Positions 8,265 to 17,385 of a DNA stretch of 59,289 nucleotides are shown here, piece after piece (the first letter of the stretch is position 1; each line of letters opens with the position of its first letter). A program made the translations under genes and the position numbers. The DNA comes from Chthoniobacterales bacterium. Its GTDB lineage: Bacteria > Verrucomicrobiota > Verrucomicrobiia > Chthoniobacterales > JACTMZ01. The notes beneath the pieces are model-generated. The model had not been told where the DNA came from, did no database searches, and saw only the letters and a list, made by a program, of their open reading frames with translations. The stretch spans positions 1 through 59,289 of the forward strand of contig JACSRX010000071.1 of NCBI GenBank assembly GCA_014879535.1, in the 5' to 3' direction.

Positions 8265-9451
8265 AACATCCTCTTGTGGTCGGTGGAGGCTTGGTCGGGC
8301 TGGGCACCGCATGGCAGTTGCTCCGCTCGGGACGCGTCAGCGGCCTGACTCTGCTCGAAAAGGAAGACCGCGTCGGCGCCCATCAGAGCACGCACAACAG
8401 CGGCGTCCTGCACGCGGGGCTCTACTACAAGCCCGGCTCGCTCAAGGCCCGGCTCGCCGTCGAGGGCATCCGCGAGATGACCGCCTATTGCCGGGAAAGG
8501 AACATCCCGCATGAGATCTGCGGGAAGGTCGTGGTGGCCGTGACCGAGGACGAAGTGCCGCGCCTGCGCGAACTCGAATCGCGCGGGCACGCGAACGGCC
8601 TGCAGGGTCTGCGCTGGCTCGGTCCGGAGGAATTGCGCGAAATCGAACCCCATGCCGCAGGCCTCGCCGCCCTCCACGTGCCCGAGGAAGGCATCGTGGA
8701 TTACGCCGCGGTCTGCAACGCCTTAAAATCCGACATCGAGCAATCCGGCGGACGCATCATGACCGGGGCGGAGGTTCGGCACTTGCAGGAAACCCCGCAG
8801 GGTTGGACCGCCGACACGAAAGCCGGGGATTTTTCCGGAGACTTTCTCGTCAACTGCGCCGGGCTGCAGTGCGACCGTGTTTGCCGCATGGCCGGAGGCG
8901 AAACGTCGGACCGCATCGTTCCGTTCCGCGGCGAGTATTACAAGCTGCGCGCCGAAAGCTCCCGCCTTGTGCGGAACCTCATCTACCCGGTGCCCGATCC
9001 GAAATTCCCCTTTCTCGGCGTCCACTTCACCCGGCTCATCGGCGGCGGGATCGAGGCGGGTCCGAATGCCGTGCTCGCGCTCGCCCGCGAAGCCTACCGC
9101 AAGACCCAGTGGAATCTCCGCGACATCGGGGACATCGCGGGCTTCGGCGGATTCTGGAAATTCCTCGCCCGCCACCCGCGCATGGCATGGGACGAAGGAC
9201 TGCGCTCGATGAGCCGCAAACTTTTCTGCCGCTCCCTCCAGCGGCTCGTTCCGGAATTGCGCGAGGAAGATCTCGTCCCCGGCGGTGCCGGAGTGAGGGC
9301 GCAGGCGATCTCGCCGGACGGAGAGTTGGTGCAGGATTTCCGCCTCTTGCCCGGACCGCGCGCCCTTCATGTCCTGAACGCGCCGAGCCCCGCCGCCACG
9401 GCGAGCCTCGCCATCGGGCGCGCCATCACATGGCGCATCCTTGCGGGCTGA
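8261..9451 (+). CDS. lhgO: L-2-hydroxyglutarate oxidase family FAD enzyme
   Basis: This FAD-dependent oxidase oxidises L-2-hydroxyglutarate to 2-oxoglutarate. The 396-residue protein opens with the dinucleotide-binding GGGLVGLGTAWQLL and has the family motif HQSTHNSGVLHAGLYYKPGS. It continues with VNCAGLQCDRVCRMAG and GVHFTRLIGGGIEAGPNAV, and ends with LHVLNAPSPAATASLAIG near the FAD site. The length is close to E. coli LhgO (about 420). The ATG at 8261 overlaps the stop of the upstream gene and fits the N-terminal Rossmann strand. Confidence 0.9.
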   Translation: MKHPLVVGGGLVGLGTAWQLLRSGRVSGLTLLEKEDRVGAHQSTHNSGVLHAGLYYKPGSLKARLAVEGIREMTAYCRERNIPHEICGKVVVAVTEDEVPRLRELESRGHANGLQGLRWLGPEELREIEPHAAGLAALHVPEEGIVDYAAVCNALKSDIEQSGGRIMTGAEVRHLQETPQGWTADTKAGDFSGDFLVNCAGLQCDRVCRMAGGETSDRIVPFRGEYYKLRAESSRLVRNLIYPVPDPKFPFLGVHFTRLIGGGIEAGPNAVLALAREAYRKTQWNLRDIGDIAGFGGFWKFLARHPRMAWDEGLRSMSRKLFCRSLQRLVPELREEDLVPGGAGVRAQAISPDGELVQDFRLLPGPRALHVLNAPSPAATASLAIGRAITWRILAG

Positions 9452-9502
9452 CCGAGTGGAAATCGCCTTTCGCCCGCAAACGACACGCGCTATGTTCCGC
9501 CC

Positions 9503-10597
9503 GTGCGAAACGCCCTCCCCACCATGTTGTTTCTGATCCTTGCCGCGGGCCTTCGCGCGGACTGGATCGAACTCAAAGACGGAACCCGTATCGAAGGAAG
9601 CATCTCGGTGGTCACCCCCGAATCCATCATCATCGAAATGCAGAGCACACCGACGATCCGGGAGGAAAAGTCGTATCCGCGCGCGAACGTGGCCAATTTC
9701 CAACGCGCCACCGAGGATGATCTGGCCTTTGCCGAGATCGCCAATACCACGATACCATCCACGGCGGACTCCACCGCTGTGTTTGATGCACAGGCCGGAA
9801 AGGCGATCCGGAAGTTCATCGCGAACTATCCCTACAGCAAGCATGTGGCGGAAGCCCGGAAACTTGCCGCAAAAATCGATGCCGAGCAGGCTCGGATCGA
9901 GGCGGGCGAGGTCAAGATCGACGGCGAATGGATCTCCGCCGCCGATTGGCAGGCTGACACTGGCGAACTTGCGGGGCGCATCCAACTCTCCAAGATGAAG
10001 GAAGCACCCGATCCGGTAGCAGCCCTCAAAATCTTCGAGGTGATCGAGAAGACGCACAACACCACATCTTCGTATCCCGAAGCCGTCCGCCTTGCGATCG
10101 TCCAAGCTGACACGCTCCGCACCCAGATCCCGAAGATGCGCACCGACCTGGATCTGAGGCAGCAACAGCAGGAACAGGGGCTGCTTCTCGCCTCCGAGGA
10201 CCGCCGCATCCTCCTGCAGCAGGGCATTGATCAGGAGCGTGCGACCAACCAGGCAATCCTCGACGCGGCGCGCACCAGCGGCTCGAAGTGGCCGCCCTTG
10301 GTCGCGGACAAGAAGGCGCTGGAGGACTTGGAACGCACGGCAGATGCGGAACGCACCCGCCTGTCAACCATGGACACGGCCTCCATGGAAGGCGGCATCG
10401 CTGCAGCCCGCGAAGCCGATGCCCAGATTGCCGCGGGAGAACTGGAACAGGCCCGCGAAAGTCTTGCAAAATCCGAAAAGCTTTGGACGCAATACATCGG
10501 ATTGACCGCAACCAAGGAGGCGCTCAAAAAAGCGGAAGCCGCCGCACCTGCCGCAACGCCCGGGCAGCCCGGACAAGAGGCCAAAACAACACCATGA
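9503..10597 (+). CDS. Secreted coiled-coil hypothetical protein
   Basis: The 364-residue protein has a short signal peptide (NALPTMLFLILAAGLRA). It is followed by a small beta domain typical of secreted planctomycete/verrucomicrobial proteins (DWIELKDGTRIEGSISVV). The rest is long charged and Q-rich helices (LRQQQQEQGLLLASEDRR) with a low-complexity A/P/G tail. The start is a GTG at 9503; ATG 9524 is an alternative. Its stop overlaps the hisB start (ATGA). The function is unknown and the link to histidine synthesis may be only transcriptional. Confidence 0.65.
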   Translation: MRNALPTMLFLILAAGLRADWIELKDGTRIEGSISVVTPESIIIEMQSTPTIREEKSYPRANVANFQRATEDDLAFAEIANTTIPSTADSTAVFDAQAGKAIRKFIANYPYSKHVAEARKLAAKIDAEQARIEAGEVKIDGEWISAADWQADTGELAGRIQLSKMKEAPDPVAALKIFEVIEKTHNTTSSYPEAVRLAIVQADTLRTQIPKMRTDLDLRQQQQEQGLLLASEDRRILLQQGIDQERATNQAILDAARTSGSKWPPLVADKKALEDLERTADAERTRLSTMDTASMEGGIAAAREADAQIAAGELEQARESLAKSEKLWTQYIGLTATKEALKKAEAAAPAATPGQPGQEAKTTP

Positions 10598-11181
10598 CAC
10601 GTCAAGCCACCGTTGTTCGGAAAACCAAGGAGACCGACATCCGGCTCACGCTGAGCCTCGACGGCACGGGCCGCTCCGAGGTGCAGACCGGGATCGGGTT
10701 CTTCGACCACATGCTGGTTCTTTTCGCCAAGCACGGACTCTTCGACCTCGACCTGCAGGCCAAGGGCGATCTCGAGGTCGATGCGCACCACACCGTGGAG
10801 GATGTGGGCCTCGCCCTCGGGCAGGCCCTGCGCGAGGCGCTCGGCGACAAGGCGGGCGTCTGCCGTTACGGATGGTGCCTGCTGCCGATGGATGAAGCCT
10901 TGGCGCGCATCGCCGTGGATTGCAGCGGGCGCCCGTATTTGTCCTACGAAACGCCCGAAGGCGCCGAACCCATCGGGAACTTCCCGTTCCAGCTGCTGGA
11001 GGAATTCCTGCGCGCCTTCAGCGTGCAGGGCGGTCTCAACCTGCATGTGGCCATCCTCGACGGCCGCGACTCGCACCACATGGCCGAGGCGGTGTTCAAG
11101 GGCCTGGCGCGGGCCTTGGACCAAGCCACACGTCTTGATCCCCGGGTGACGGGTGTGCCCAGCACCAAAGGCACCCTTTAA
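10594..11181 (+). CDS. hisB: Imidazoleglycerol-phosphate dehydratase
   Basis: This enzyme dehydrates imidazoleglycerol phosphate to imidazoleacetol phosphate in histidine synthesis. The 195-residue single-domain form has the manganese-binding histidine motifs FFDHML, DAHHTVEDVG and DSHHMAEAVFKGLARAL. There is no fused phosphatase domain as in E. coli HisB. It heads the hisB-hisH-hisA run with a 4-bp overlap upstream and a 4-base gap to hisH. Confidence 0.97.
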   Translation: MTRQATVVRKTKETDIRLTLSLDGTGRSEVQTGIGFFDHMLVLFAKHGLFDLDLQAKGDLEVDAHHTVEDVGLALGQALREALGDKAGVCRYGWCLLPMDEALARIAVDCSGRPYLSYETPEGAEPIGNFPFQLLEEFLRAFSVQGGLNLHVAILDGRDSHHMAEAVFKGLARALDQATRLDPRVTGVPSTKGTL

Positions 11182-11185
11182 GCCC

Positions 11186-11839
11186 ATGTCTGGCTCCGAA
11201 CGCCGCGGCGCGCAACCCCGCGTCGCCATGATCGACTACGGCAGCGGCAACCTCCGCAGCGTGGAGAAGGCGCTGCAGCATGTCGGGGCCGACGTCGTCC
11301 GCTGCCCCGATCCGGCGAACCTCGGCGAATGCTCCGCCATCGTGCTCCCGGGCGTCGGCTCGTTCGGCGATTGCTCGCGGAGCCTGCAGGAGCGCGGATT
11401 GACAGCACCTCTAAAGCAATGGCTTTCCGCAGGGCGCCCCTACCTCGGAATCTGTCTCGGCTACCAGATCCTCTTCGAGCGCAGCGAGGAATCCCCCGAG
11501 GCGGAGGGACTGGGCCATTGGTCCGGGCGTGTGGTGCGTTTCCCCGGCCGTCCCGGGCTCAAGGTGCCCCACATGGGATGGAATGATTTGAAATGGGAGG
11601 CCCCCGAGCCGCTGTTCGACGGGTTGCCCGATCCGGCCCATGTCTTTTTCGTCCATTCGTATTATCCCGTGCCGGATGATGCGGGGCTGGTCACCGCCAC
11701 AAGCACCCACGGAACCGGATTTGCCGCAGCCGCCGGGCGCGGTTCCGTGCATGGCGTCCAATTCCACCCGGAAAAAAGCCAGGCCATCGGGTTGCGAATG
11801 ATGGAAAACTTCGTGCGCGGATTGCCATCGGAAGATTGA
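11186..11839 (+). CDS. hisH: Imidazole glycerol phosphate synthase, glutamine amidotransferase subunit
   Basis: HisH releases ammonia from glutamine for HisF, which makes imidazoleglycerol phosphate. The 217-residue protein has IDYGSGNLRSV, the oxyanion-hole LPGVGSFGD, the nucleophilic cysteine in YLGICLGYQILFE, and the catalytic His/Glu in VHGVQFHPEKS. ATG 11186 was chosen; about ten extra basic residues precede the conserved VAMIDYGSGN. hisF is not in the window, so the partner lies elsewhere. Confidence 0.97.
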   Translation: MSGSERRGAQPRVAMIDYGSGNLRSVEKALQHVGADVVRCPDPANLGECSAIVLPGVGSFGDCSRSLQERGLTAPLKQWLSAGRPYLGICLGYQILFERSEESPEAEGLGHWSGRVVRFPGRPGLKVPHMGWNDLKWEAPEPLFDGLPDPAHVFFVHSYYPVPDDAGLVTATSTHGTGFAAAAGRGSVHGVQFHPEKSQAIGLRMMENFVRGLPSED

Positions 11840-11844
11840 AAACC

Positions 11845-12585
11845 ATGCTGCTCTATCCCGCCATCGACCTCATGTCCGGCCAAGCCGTGCGCCTGCGCCA
11901 AGGCCGTGCCGATGCCAAGACCGTCTATTCGGACGACCCTCCCGCCGTGGCGCGGGAGTGGGAGGCCCGCGGCGGCGATTGGCTGCACGTGGTGGACCTG
12001 GACGCCGCATTCACGGGCGTGCAGCGCAACCTCGACGTGGTGCGGGCCATGGCGGAACAAATCGGCATCCCCCTGCAACTCGGAGGAGGACTCCGTGACA
12101 CCGCCGCCATCCAGCGCGCGTTGGATGCGGGTGTCGCGAGGGTCGTCATCGGCACCCGCGCCGCCGAGTCCCCGGACTTCGTGGCCGAGTCCGTCGCCCG
12201 TTTCGGGGGCGACAAGATCGCCGTCGGGATCGATGCCCGCGATGGAATGGTCGCCGTGAAGGGCTGGACCGAAACCACGGGTGTCTTGGCGCTGGAACTC
12301 GCCGCCAAGGTCGCGGCGGCGGGAGTGTCGGCGGTCATTTACACCGACATTGCAACCGACGGCATGCTGCAGGGGCCCAATCTCGGCGCCATGCGCGAAG
12401 CAGTGGAACATCTGTCCTGCGGAGTCATTGCCAGTGGCGGCGTGTCCTCGGCCGGCGATCTTGTGCAGTTGGACGCCATTCCCGGTCTCGCCGGAGCCAT
12501 CATCGGGCGCGCCTTGTTCGACGGGTGCATCAACGGCCACCTGCGTGAAGCCATGCAGGCAACCTCCAGAACCTCGGGAGACTGA
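11845..12585 (+). CDS. hisA: ProFAR isomerase (HisA)
   Basis: HisA isomerises ProFAR to PRFAR. The 246-residue TIM barrel begins [19 protein letters not shown] with the catalytic Asp in AIDL. It has the phosphate-binding loops LQLGGGLRD and [13 protein letters not shown], and the second catalytic Asp in [14 protein letters not shown] 11845 lies 5 bases after the hisH stop and was chosen over the TTG at 11836, which would overlap hisH. Confidence 0.97.
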   Translation: MLLYPAIDLMSGQAVRLRQGRADAKTVYSDDPPAVAREWEARGGDWLHVVDLDAAFTGVQRNLDVVRAMAEQIGIPLQLGGGLRDTAAIQRALDAGVARVVIGTRAAESPDFVAESVARFGGDKIAVGIDARDGMVAVKGWTETTGVLALELAAKVAAAGVSAVIYTDIATDGMLQGPNLGAMREAVEHLSCGVIASGGVSSAGDLVQLDAIPGLAGAIIGRALFDGCINGHLREAMQATSRTSGD

Positions 12586-12629
12586 GTTTGGCCTTGCACT
12601 CCGAACCTGTCTCTGAGCACCCTTCCGGC

Positions 12630-13046
12630 ATGAACCGCAGTTCCTATGTGCTCGCCGCAACCGCTCTTCTGGCGGGCTTCCTCGCTGCCTGCACCGAGCA
12701 ATCAACTTCCACGACTCCCCGCAACCGCTACGGTTTCAGCGGCACCCAGACGGCTCAGGGTTCCCAGACCAACACCACGCTTCCGCCACTCACCGGCACC
12801 GACGCTGCAGCCGGAACCACGGACACCGCACTCGTCAACCCCGTGCCAACCCCCACCCCGGCCGCCACGCCGCCTCCGGCTGCGCTGCCGACAGCCGAGC
12901 TTTCCTACGGCATCCCCGTCCCCGGCAAGCCCGGCTTCGTGACCAGTCCGCATGCCCCGAATGCGGGCTTTGTGGACGTTCGGGGGTTCCCCCCCGGCAC
13001 CGAAGTCAAGGACCCCTACACGGGCCGTATTTTCCTCGTGCCCTGA
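12630..13046 (+). CDS. Small lipoprotein with Pro/Thr-rich linker
   Basis: The 138-residue protein has a lipoprotein signal (LLAGFLAAC). A T/P/A-rich disordered linker follows ([20 protein letters not shown]). The compact C-terminal motif [20 protein letters not shown] then leads to RIFLVP, a segment seen at the end of many verrucomicrobial lipoproteins. The last residues have no known function. It starts 44 bases after hisA. ATG 12630 was chosen because it places the lipobox correctly. Function unknown. Confidence 0.7.
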   Translation: MNRSSYVLAATALLAGFLAACTEQSTSTTPRNRYGFSGTQTAQGSQTNTTLPPLTGTDAAAGTTDTALVNPVPTPTPAATPPPAALPTAELSYGIPVPGKPGFVTSPHAPNAGFVDVRGFPPGTEVKDPYTGRIFLVP

Positions 13047-13098
13047 GCGTGGATTCCGGCGTGAGATTCGCCGACCGGGCTGCGATAGTTCCGCAGTC

Positions 13099-13962
13099 AT
13101 GAGTGTCCACGCCAGAACTGTCGCAATCTTCGGTCCGGGCCTGATGGGCGGTTCGCTCCTCATGGCCCTGCGTCAAAGACATCCCGGCGTCAGGCTGGCT
13201 GCGTGGGCGCGCAGGGACGGGGCCTTGGAGGAACTTCGTCAACGCGGGTTGGCTGACACCTGCTCCACAGACGCCGCGGAAGTGGCGCGGGATGCAGATG
13301 CCATCGTGCTGTGCGTGCCTGTGGACCGCACGGCGGAATTGGCTTCCCGCATCTCGGCCGTCGTGGCTCCGGATGCCTTGGTGACGGATGTCGGCAGCGT
13401 CAAGCAACCTGTGGTCGAAGGGTTGGAGGGCATTTTCTCGGAACACCGGAATTTTGTCGGGAGCCATCCGATGTGCGGATCGGAAGAGGCCGGTCTGGCG
13501 GCCGCGCGCGCCGATCTTTACGAGGGGGCATTGTGCGTGGTCACACCGACCGCCAACTCGCAACCGGCCATGGTGGAGCGCGCCGCGAAACTTTGGGAAT
13601 CTGCAGGAGGCCGGGCAGTCGAGATGGATCCCGCCATGCACGACCGGGCGGCGGCCATAGTCAGCCACGTGCCGCATGTGGCCGCCGCGGCGCTGGTGGA
13701 ACTCGCCGGCCGCAGCGATCCTTCCTTCCGCACCCTGTGTGCGGGCGGCTTCCGCGATACGACCCGCGTGGCTTCCGGCTCTCCGGAATTGTGGACCGCG
13801 ATTCTCTCCCAGAATCGCGCGGAAGCATCGCGGGCCATCGCGGCGCTGGTCGGGATTCTGGCGGAATTTCAAACTTCACTGGAGAACAATGACACAGACC
13901 GCATCTTGGAACTGCTGTCTGCTGCCGCAGCCCGCCGTGCGGAGGTCTTTCCGCCCATCTGA
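13099..13962 (+). CDS. tyrA: Prephenate dehydrogenase
   Basis: This enzyme oxidatively decarboxylates prephenate (or arogenate) on the way to tyrosine. The 287-residue protein has the NAD-binding GPGLMGGSLLMALR, the conserved VTDVGSVKQPV and FVGSHPMCGSEEAGL, and MHDRAAAIVSHVPHVAAAAL with the substrate-contacting histidine. No chorismate mutase or ACT domain is attached. It is followed 2 bases later by aroA, so the aromatic-acid genes form one operon with cmk. Confidence 0.93.
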   Translation: MSVHARTVAIFGPGLMGGSLLMALRQRHPGVRLAAWARRDGALEELRQRGLADTCSTDAAEVARDADAIVLCVPVDRTAELASRISAVVAPDALVTDVGSVKQPVVEGLEGIFSEHRNFVGSHPMCGSEEAGLAAARADLYEGALCVVTPTANSQPAMVERAAKLWESAGGRAVEMDPAMHDRAAAIVSHVPHVAAAALVELAGRSDPSFRTLCAGGFRDTTRVASGSPELWTAILSQNRAEASRAIAALVGILAEFQTSLENNDTDRILELLSAAAARRAEVFPPI

Positions 13963-13964
13963 CC

Positions 13965-15260
13965 ATGGAGTTGAGAATCCGCAAAACACCCCCCCTCCGG
14001 GGCGAGGTCACGGTGCCCGGGGACAAGAGCATGTCCCACCGGGCCGCAATGCTTGCGGCTTTGTCCGACGGGCGTTGCCGCCTGGACAACTATCTTCCGG
14101 GGGAAGACTGCCTTGGCACCCTCCGCGTCCTGCGGCAACTCGGAGTCGAAATCGGGGAGACCGGACCGAACGAATTCGTGGTGCACGGGTGCTCGGGACG
14201 CTTCACAGCACCCACGGACGATTTGGACTGTGGGAATTCCGGAACGACCATGCGCCTGATGTCGGGGCTTCTGGCGGCGCAGCCATTCCGCTCCCGCCTG
14301 ACAGGGGATGCCTCCCTCTCGCGACGACCCATGCGGCGCGTGATCGAGCCGCTTCAACAGATGGGCGCCGTGCTCACGGCGGAAGGTCCCGGCGGCTGCC
14401 CTCCTCTGGTCATAGACGGCAATCCTTCCCTGCAGGCGGTTGAATACCGGCTTCCTGTGCCCAGCGCGCAGGTGAAAAGCGCCGTGCTGCTCGCCGGGCT
14501 GCTCGCCCGGGGCACCACCACGGTCATACAACCTGTCGAAACCCGCGACCACACCGAGCGCATGCTCGAATACTTCGGCGTGCCCGTCGCCCGGGAAGGC
14601 GGGCGCATTTCAGTGGGCGGCGGGCGGCTTCCGAAGGCGCGGGATTTCACGGTGCCGGGCGACATTTCCAGCGCCGCGTTCTGGCTCGTGGCAGCCGCCT
14701 GCCAACCCGGCGCAAACCTCGCCCTCCCGGCTGTCGGGCTCAATCCTTCCAGAACCGGCATCCTTGCCGTCCTGCGGCGCATGGGCGCCACCATCGAGGC
14801 GGATTTCCCGTCCACGGAGCGCGGAGAACCATCCGGTGACATCCTGGTGACCGGAAGCGCACTCACGGGCACGGTGATCGCGGGGGCGGAAATTCCCAAC
14901 GTCATCGACGAGCTCCCCATCCTGGCCGTGGCGGGCGCATTATCCGCCGGGACAACCGTGATCAGGGACGCATCGGAACTCCGGGTGAAGGAATCCGACC
15001 GCTTGGCCGTCGTGGCACACCACCTGCTGGCCATGGGGGCTGACGTGACCGAACACCCTGACGGCATGGAAATACGCGGAGGGCAGCCGCTGCACGGCGC
15101 CAAGCTCGCCAGCCACGGCGACCACCGCATCGCCATGGCGTTCGCCATCGCCGGTCTTTTCGCGGACGGAGAAACAATGATTGAGGACACCGCCTGTGTG
15201 GAGACATCGTATCCGGGGTTCGCGGCCCAACTGCGCCGACTCGCTCATGGCCAATCCTGA
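13965..15260 (+). CDS. aroA: 3-phosphoshikimate 1-carboxyvinyltransferase (EPSP synthase)
   Basis: This enzyme joins phosphoenolpyruvate and shikimate 3-phosphate in the shikimate pathway. The 431-residue protein has GDKSMSHRAAMLAAL at the N-terminus, LDCGNSGTTMRLMSGLLAAQ (PEP site), RPMRRVIEPL, and the C-terminal LRVKESDRLAVVAHHL. HGDHRIAMAFAIAGL closes the active site. Length is normal. Its 3' end overlaps cmk by 14 bases, so the two are translationally linked. Confidence 0.96.
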   Translation: MELRIRKTPPLRGEVTVPGDKSMSHRAAMLAALSDGRCRLDNYLPGEDCLGTLRVLRQLGVEIGETGPNEFVVHGCSGRFTAPTDDLDCGNSGTTMRLMSGLLAAQPFRSRLTGDASLSRRPMRRVIEPLQQMGAVLTAEGPGGCPPLVIDGNPSLQAVEYRLPVPSAQVKSAVLLAGLLARGTTTVIQPVETRDHTERMLEYFGVPVAREGGRISVGGGRLPKARDFTVPGDISSAAFWLVAAACQPGANLALPAVGLNPSRTGILAVLRRMGATIEADFPSTERGEPSGDILVTGSALTGTVIAGAEIPNVIDELPILAVAGALSAGTTVIRDASELRVKESDRLAVVAHHLLAMGADVTEHPDGMEIRGGQPLHGAKLASHGDHRIAMAFAIAGLFADGETMIEDTACVETSYPGFAAQLRRLAHGQS

Positions 15261-15915
15261 TCCATCCGGAACATCGCCCACGATCGTCATCGCCATCGAC
15301 GGTCCCGCTGCATCTGGCAAGAGCACGGTTGCCCGCGCCCTGGCATCCCATCTCGGCTACCGTTTCCTCAATTCCGGCGACCTCTACCGCGCCATGACAT
15401 GGGCTTGCCTGAAGCTGGGCGTCGATTGCCGCGACACGGGGGCGGTTGCCACCGCGGCCGGGCAGGCCCGCATCGAGGTGGGCTGTGAAGGCATAGACTA
15501 CTACCCCCTGATCGATGGAAACGACCCGCGGCGCCACCTGCGCGACGACCAGGTGAACATCAATGTGTCCCCGGTCTCGGCGGTTCCCGCCGTCCGCTAC
15601 ATTCTTTCCGCAGCCATCCGCACGCACGCACAGGGGCGGCAGACGGTCATCGAGGGTCGCGACATCGGCTCGGCGGTCTTTCCCGAGACTCCCTACAAAT
15701 TCTACATAGACGCCCCCCCGCAGGTGCGGCAGAGGCGGCGGCGCAACCAGGGACAGATGGAGGAGATCTCACGCCGGGATCTCATTGATTCCACCCGCGC
15801 CACCGATCCGCTCACCATCGCCCCGGGGGCCACGGTGATCGACACTTCAACCCTCGACGTCCAAGGTGTTGTGGCTGCGATTCTGGAGAGACTGAAAGAG
15901 CAGGGATTGGCATGA
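15247..15915 (+). CDS. cmk: Cytidylate kinase
   Basis: CMP kinase phosphorylates CMP and dCMP. The 222-residue protein has the P-loop IDGPAASGKSTVARALA, FLNSGDLYRAMTW with the CMP-binding residues, EGRDIGSAVFPETPYKFYID, and RRDLIDSTRATDPL. Its ATG at 15247 lies inside the end of aroA. The aroA-cmk order is common in bacteria. A hairpin repeat of the GGTAGGGC-like family follows before plsC. Confidence 0.95.
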   Translation: MANPDPSGTSPTIVIAIDGPAASGKSTVARALASHLGYRFLNSGDLYRAMTWACLKLGVDCRDTGAVATAAGQARIEVGCEGIDYYPLIDGNDPRRHLRDDQVNINVSPVSAVPAVRYILSAAIRTHAQGRQTVIEGRDIGSAVFPETPYKFYIDAPPQVRQRRRRNQGQMEEISRRDLIDSTRATDPLTIAPGATVIDTSTLDVQGVVAAILERLKEQGLA

Positions 15916-15947
15916 CAGTTCACGCATCAGCCCTCCCCTCCGCCCAA

Positions 15948-15984
15948 GGTGAGACGGGGCTTCCCCGACACGCTGGGAACGTTT
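15948..15984 (+). repeat. Dispersed hairpin repeat, type A (degenerate copy)
   Basis: The copy reads GGTGAGACGGGGCTTCCCCG then ACACGCTGGGAACGTTT. It matches the type A consensus best over TCCCCGAC and GGGAAC. The stem is imperfect, so this is the most decayed type A copy. It lies between cmk and plsC. Confidence 0.55.
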
Positions 15985-16051
15985 TCACTCAAGCAACACG
16001 GCCGGTCCGGAGACCAGGCCATACCCGGGATTGGCAGGGTCCCGACTCGGC

Positions 16052-16672
16052 ATGCAGCAACGGATGACTTTCTGGTATCTGCTCGGCTATTCGCTGAGCA
16101 AAGCCATCGCCCGCACGTTCTTCCGATACCGCGTGTTCGGGGCGGAGAACATCGTCGAGGAAGGTCCGGTGATCTTCGCCCCGAACCATGCCAGTTTCCT
16201 GGACCCGCCGCTTGCCGGGATCGCCAGCAAACGCGGCATCCATTACCTCGCACGGAAGACCCTGCTCGATTGGCCGGTTCTCGGGCCGATCCTTCCCGAA
16301 CTGAACGTGATCCCCGTGGATCAGGAGAACGCCGACCGCAGCGCCCTCATGGCCTCCATCCGCGTCCTTCGTCATGGCGGTGCCCTCCTCGTCTTCCCCG
16401 AGGGGGCGCGCACTCCGGACGGCAAACTCCAACCGGCACAGCCCGGCATCGGGTTGATGGTCGCCAAGACCGGCGCCCCGGTCATCCCCATCCGGATTTT
16501 CGGCTCCTATGAGGCGTTCCCCTCCGGCCGCACCCTCCCCCGCCTGGTGCCCGTCACCGTGGTCGTGGGCAAACCGCTCCGATTCTCCGCCGAAGAAACC
16601 GCAGGCCGCGATTCCTACCAAAAAATCAGCGACCGCATCATGGATGCGGTCGCCAAATTGGAACTTAGATAG
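16052..16672 (+). CDS. plsC: 1-acyl-sn-glycerol-3-phosphate acyltransferase
   Basis: PlsC-type enzymes acylate lysophosphatidic acid to phosphatidic acid at the membrane. The 206-residue protein has the acyltransferase motifs in order: NHASFLD (H-x4-D), YLARKTLLDWP, VFPEGARTPDG, and GAPVIPIRIFG. A moderately hydrophobic N-terminus (FWYLLGYSLSKAIARTFF) may attach it to the membrane. ATG 16052 was chosen over TTG 16031; ATG 16064 is also possible. It is convergent with the pseudopilin gene, 32 bases away. Confidence 0.9.
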   Translation: MQQRMTFWYLLGYSLSKAIARTFFRYRVFGAENIVEEGPVIFAPNHASFLDPPLAGIASKRGIHYLARKTLLDWPVLGPILPELNVIPVDQENADRSALMASIRVLRHGGALLVFPEGARTPDGKLQPAQPGIGLMVAKTGAPVIPIRIFGSYEAFPSGRTLPRLVPVTVVVGKPLRFSAEETAGRDSYQKISDRIMDAVAKLELR

Positions 16673-16704
16673 TCGAAGCACCCCACGACGGGGCGCCAGG
16701 CAAG

Positions 16705-17325
16705 TTACGGGGCCAGAATCTGGGGATTTGAGGGAAGCGGACCAACCAAGTTGGTCTCAGCTCCCTGAGGTCCTTTGAACACCTGGCCGTCGCCGCCTTT
16801 GCGCATCACGACAAAACCCTCCGCCTTGAAGGGTATGTTCGTGTTTCCATCCCCCAAAGCGGAGCCGTAGGTGTAATTTTTGGTGAAACCAAAAACAGAT
16901 GTCCCGGGATCCGATTCCGTGACGCTGGTGAAGTTGAAGGCGATGCCGGTTGAAGGAACTGACGTCGTATTGGTGGCAACCGGGGCAGGCCTGATCTGCC
17001 CGGCCGCAAAGACCTTGGCGGCATCCCCCGGCTGGAGGAATTTGTTCGAGATCAACATGGCGGAGAGCGTGGAACCGCTGCTTACGGACGAAACATCCCC
17101 GGGCCAACCGAAGTTGGTCGAACCCGTGGTGAAAGCGTCAAGGGCCGCAGACGTCGTGGCCATGTGGATTTGGCGCAGGTTCGAGAGGGCGGTGTTCATT
17201 TGCGCTTTCGTGAGCGCCCCGGACATGGCCGGAAGCGCCAGCGATGCCAGAATCGCAATGATGGAAATGACGACAAGCAACTCGATCAGAGTAAAGCCGC
17301 GGAGGGAATGGTGCAGTTTTTTCAT
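16705..17325 (-). CDS. Type II secretion pseudopilin-like protein (prepilin N-methylation domain)
   Basis: The 206-residue protein begins MKKLHHSLRGFTLIELLVVI. This is a prepilin leader with cleavage after the Gly in RGFTLIEL, the conserved Glu at mature position 5, and a hydrophobic helix (VVISIIAILASLALPAM). The remainder is Ser/Thr/Gly-rich and ends with VVMRKGGDGQVFKGPQG, resembling the tails of verrucomicrobial pseudopilins. It would be processed by a prepilin peptidase not encoded here. ATG 17325 gives a normal short leader; ATG 17343 is an alternative. It lies 60 bp downstream of glgB. Confidence 0.85.
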   Translation of the reverse strand: MKKLHHSLRGFTLIELLVVISIIAILASLALPAMSGALTKAQMNTALSNLRQIHMATTSAALDAFTTGSTNFGWPGDVSSVSSGSTLSAMLISNKFLQPGDAAKVFAAGQIRPAPVATNTTSVPSTGIAFNFTSVTESDPGTSVFGFTKNYTYGSALGDGNTNIPFKAEGFVVMRKGGDGQVFKGPQGAETNLVGPLPSNPQILAP

Positions 17326-17385
17326 AGGTCGGTGACGATTCATAAGTATCACGGTTTGCAGGGAACGCAACCGGCAAAAGGGGGG

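Noticed and set aside
12588-12629. Upstream start for the lipoprotein after hisA
   Set aside because: It would bury the lipobox behind a non-hydrophobic extension; ATG 12630 gives a proper lipoprotein signal.
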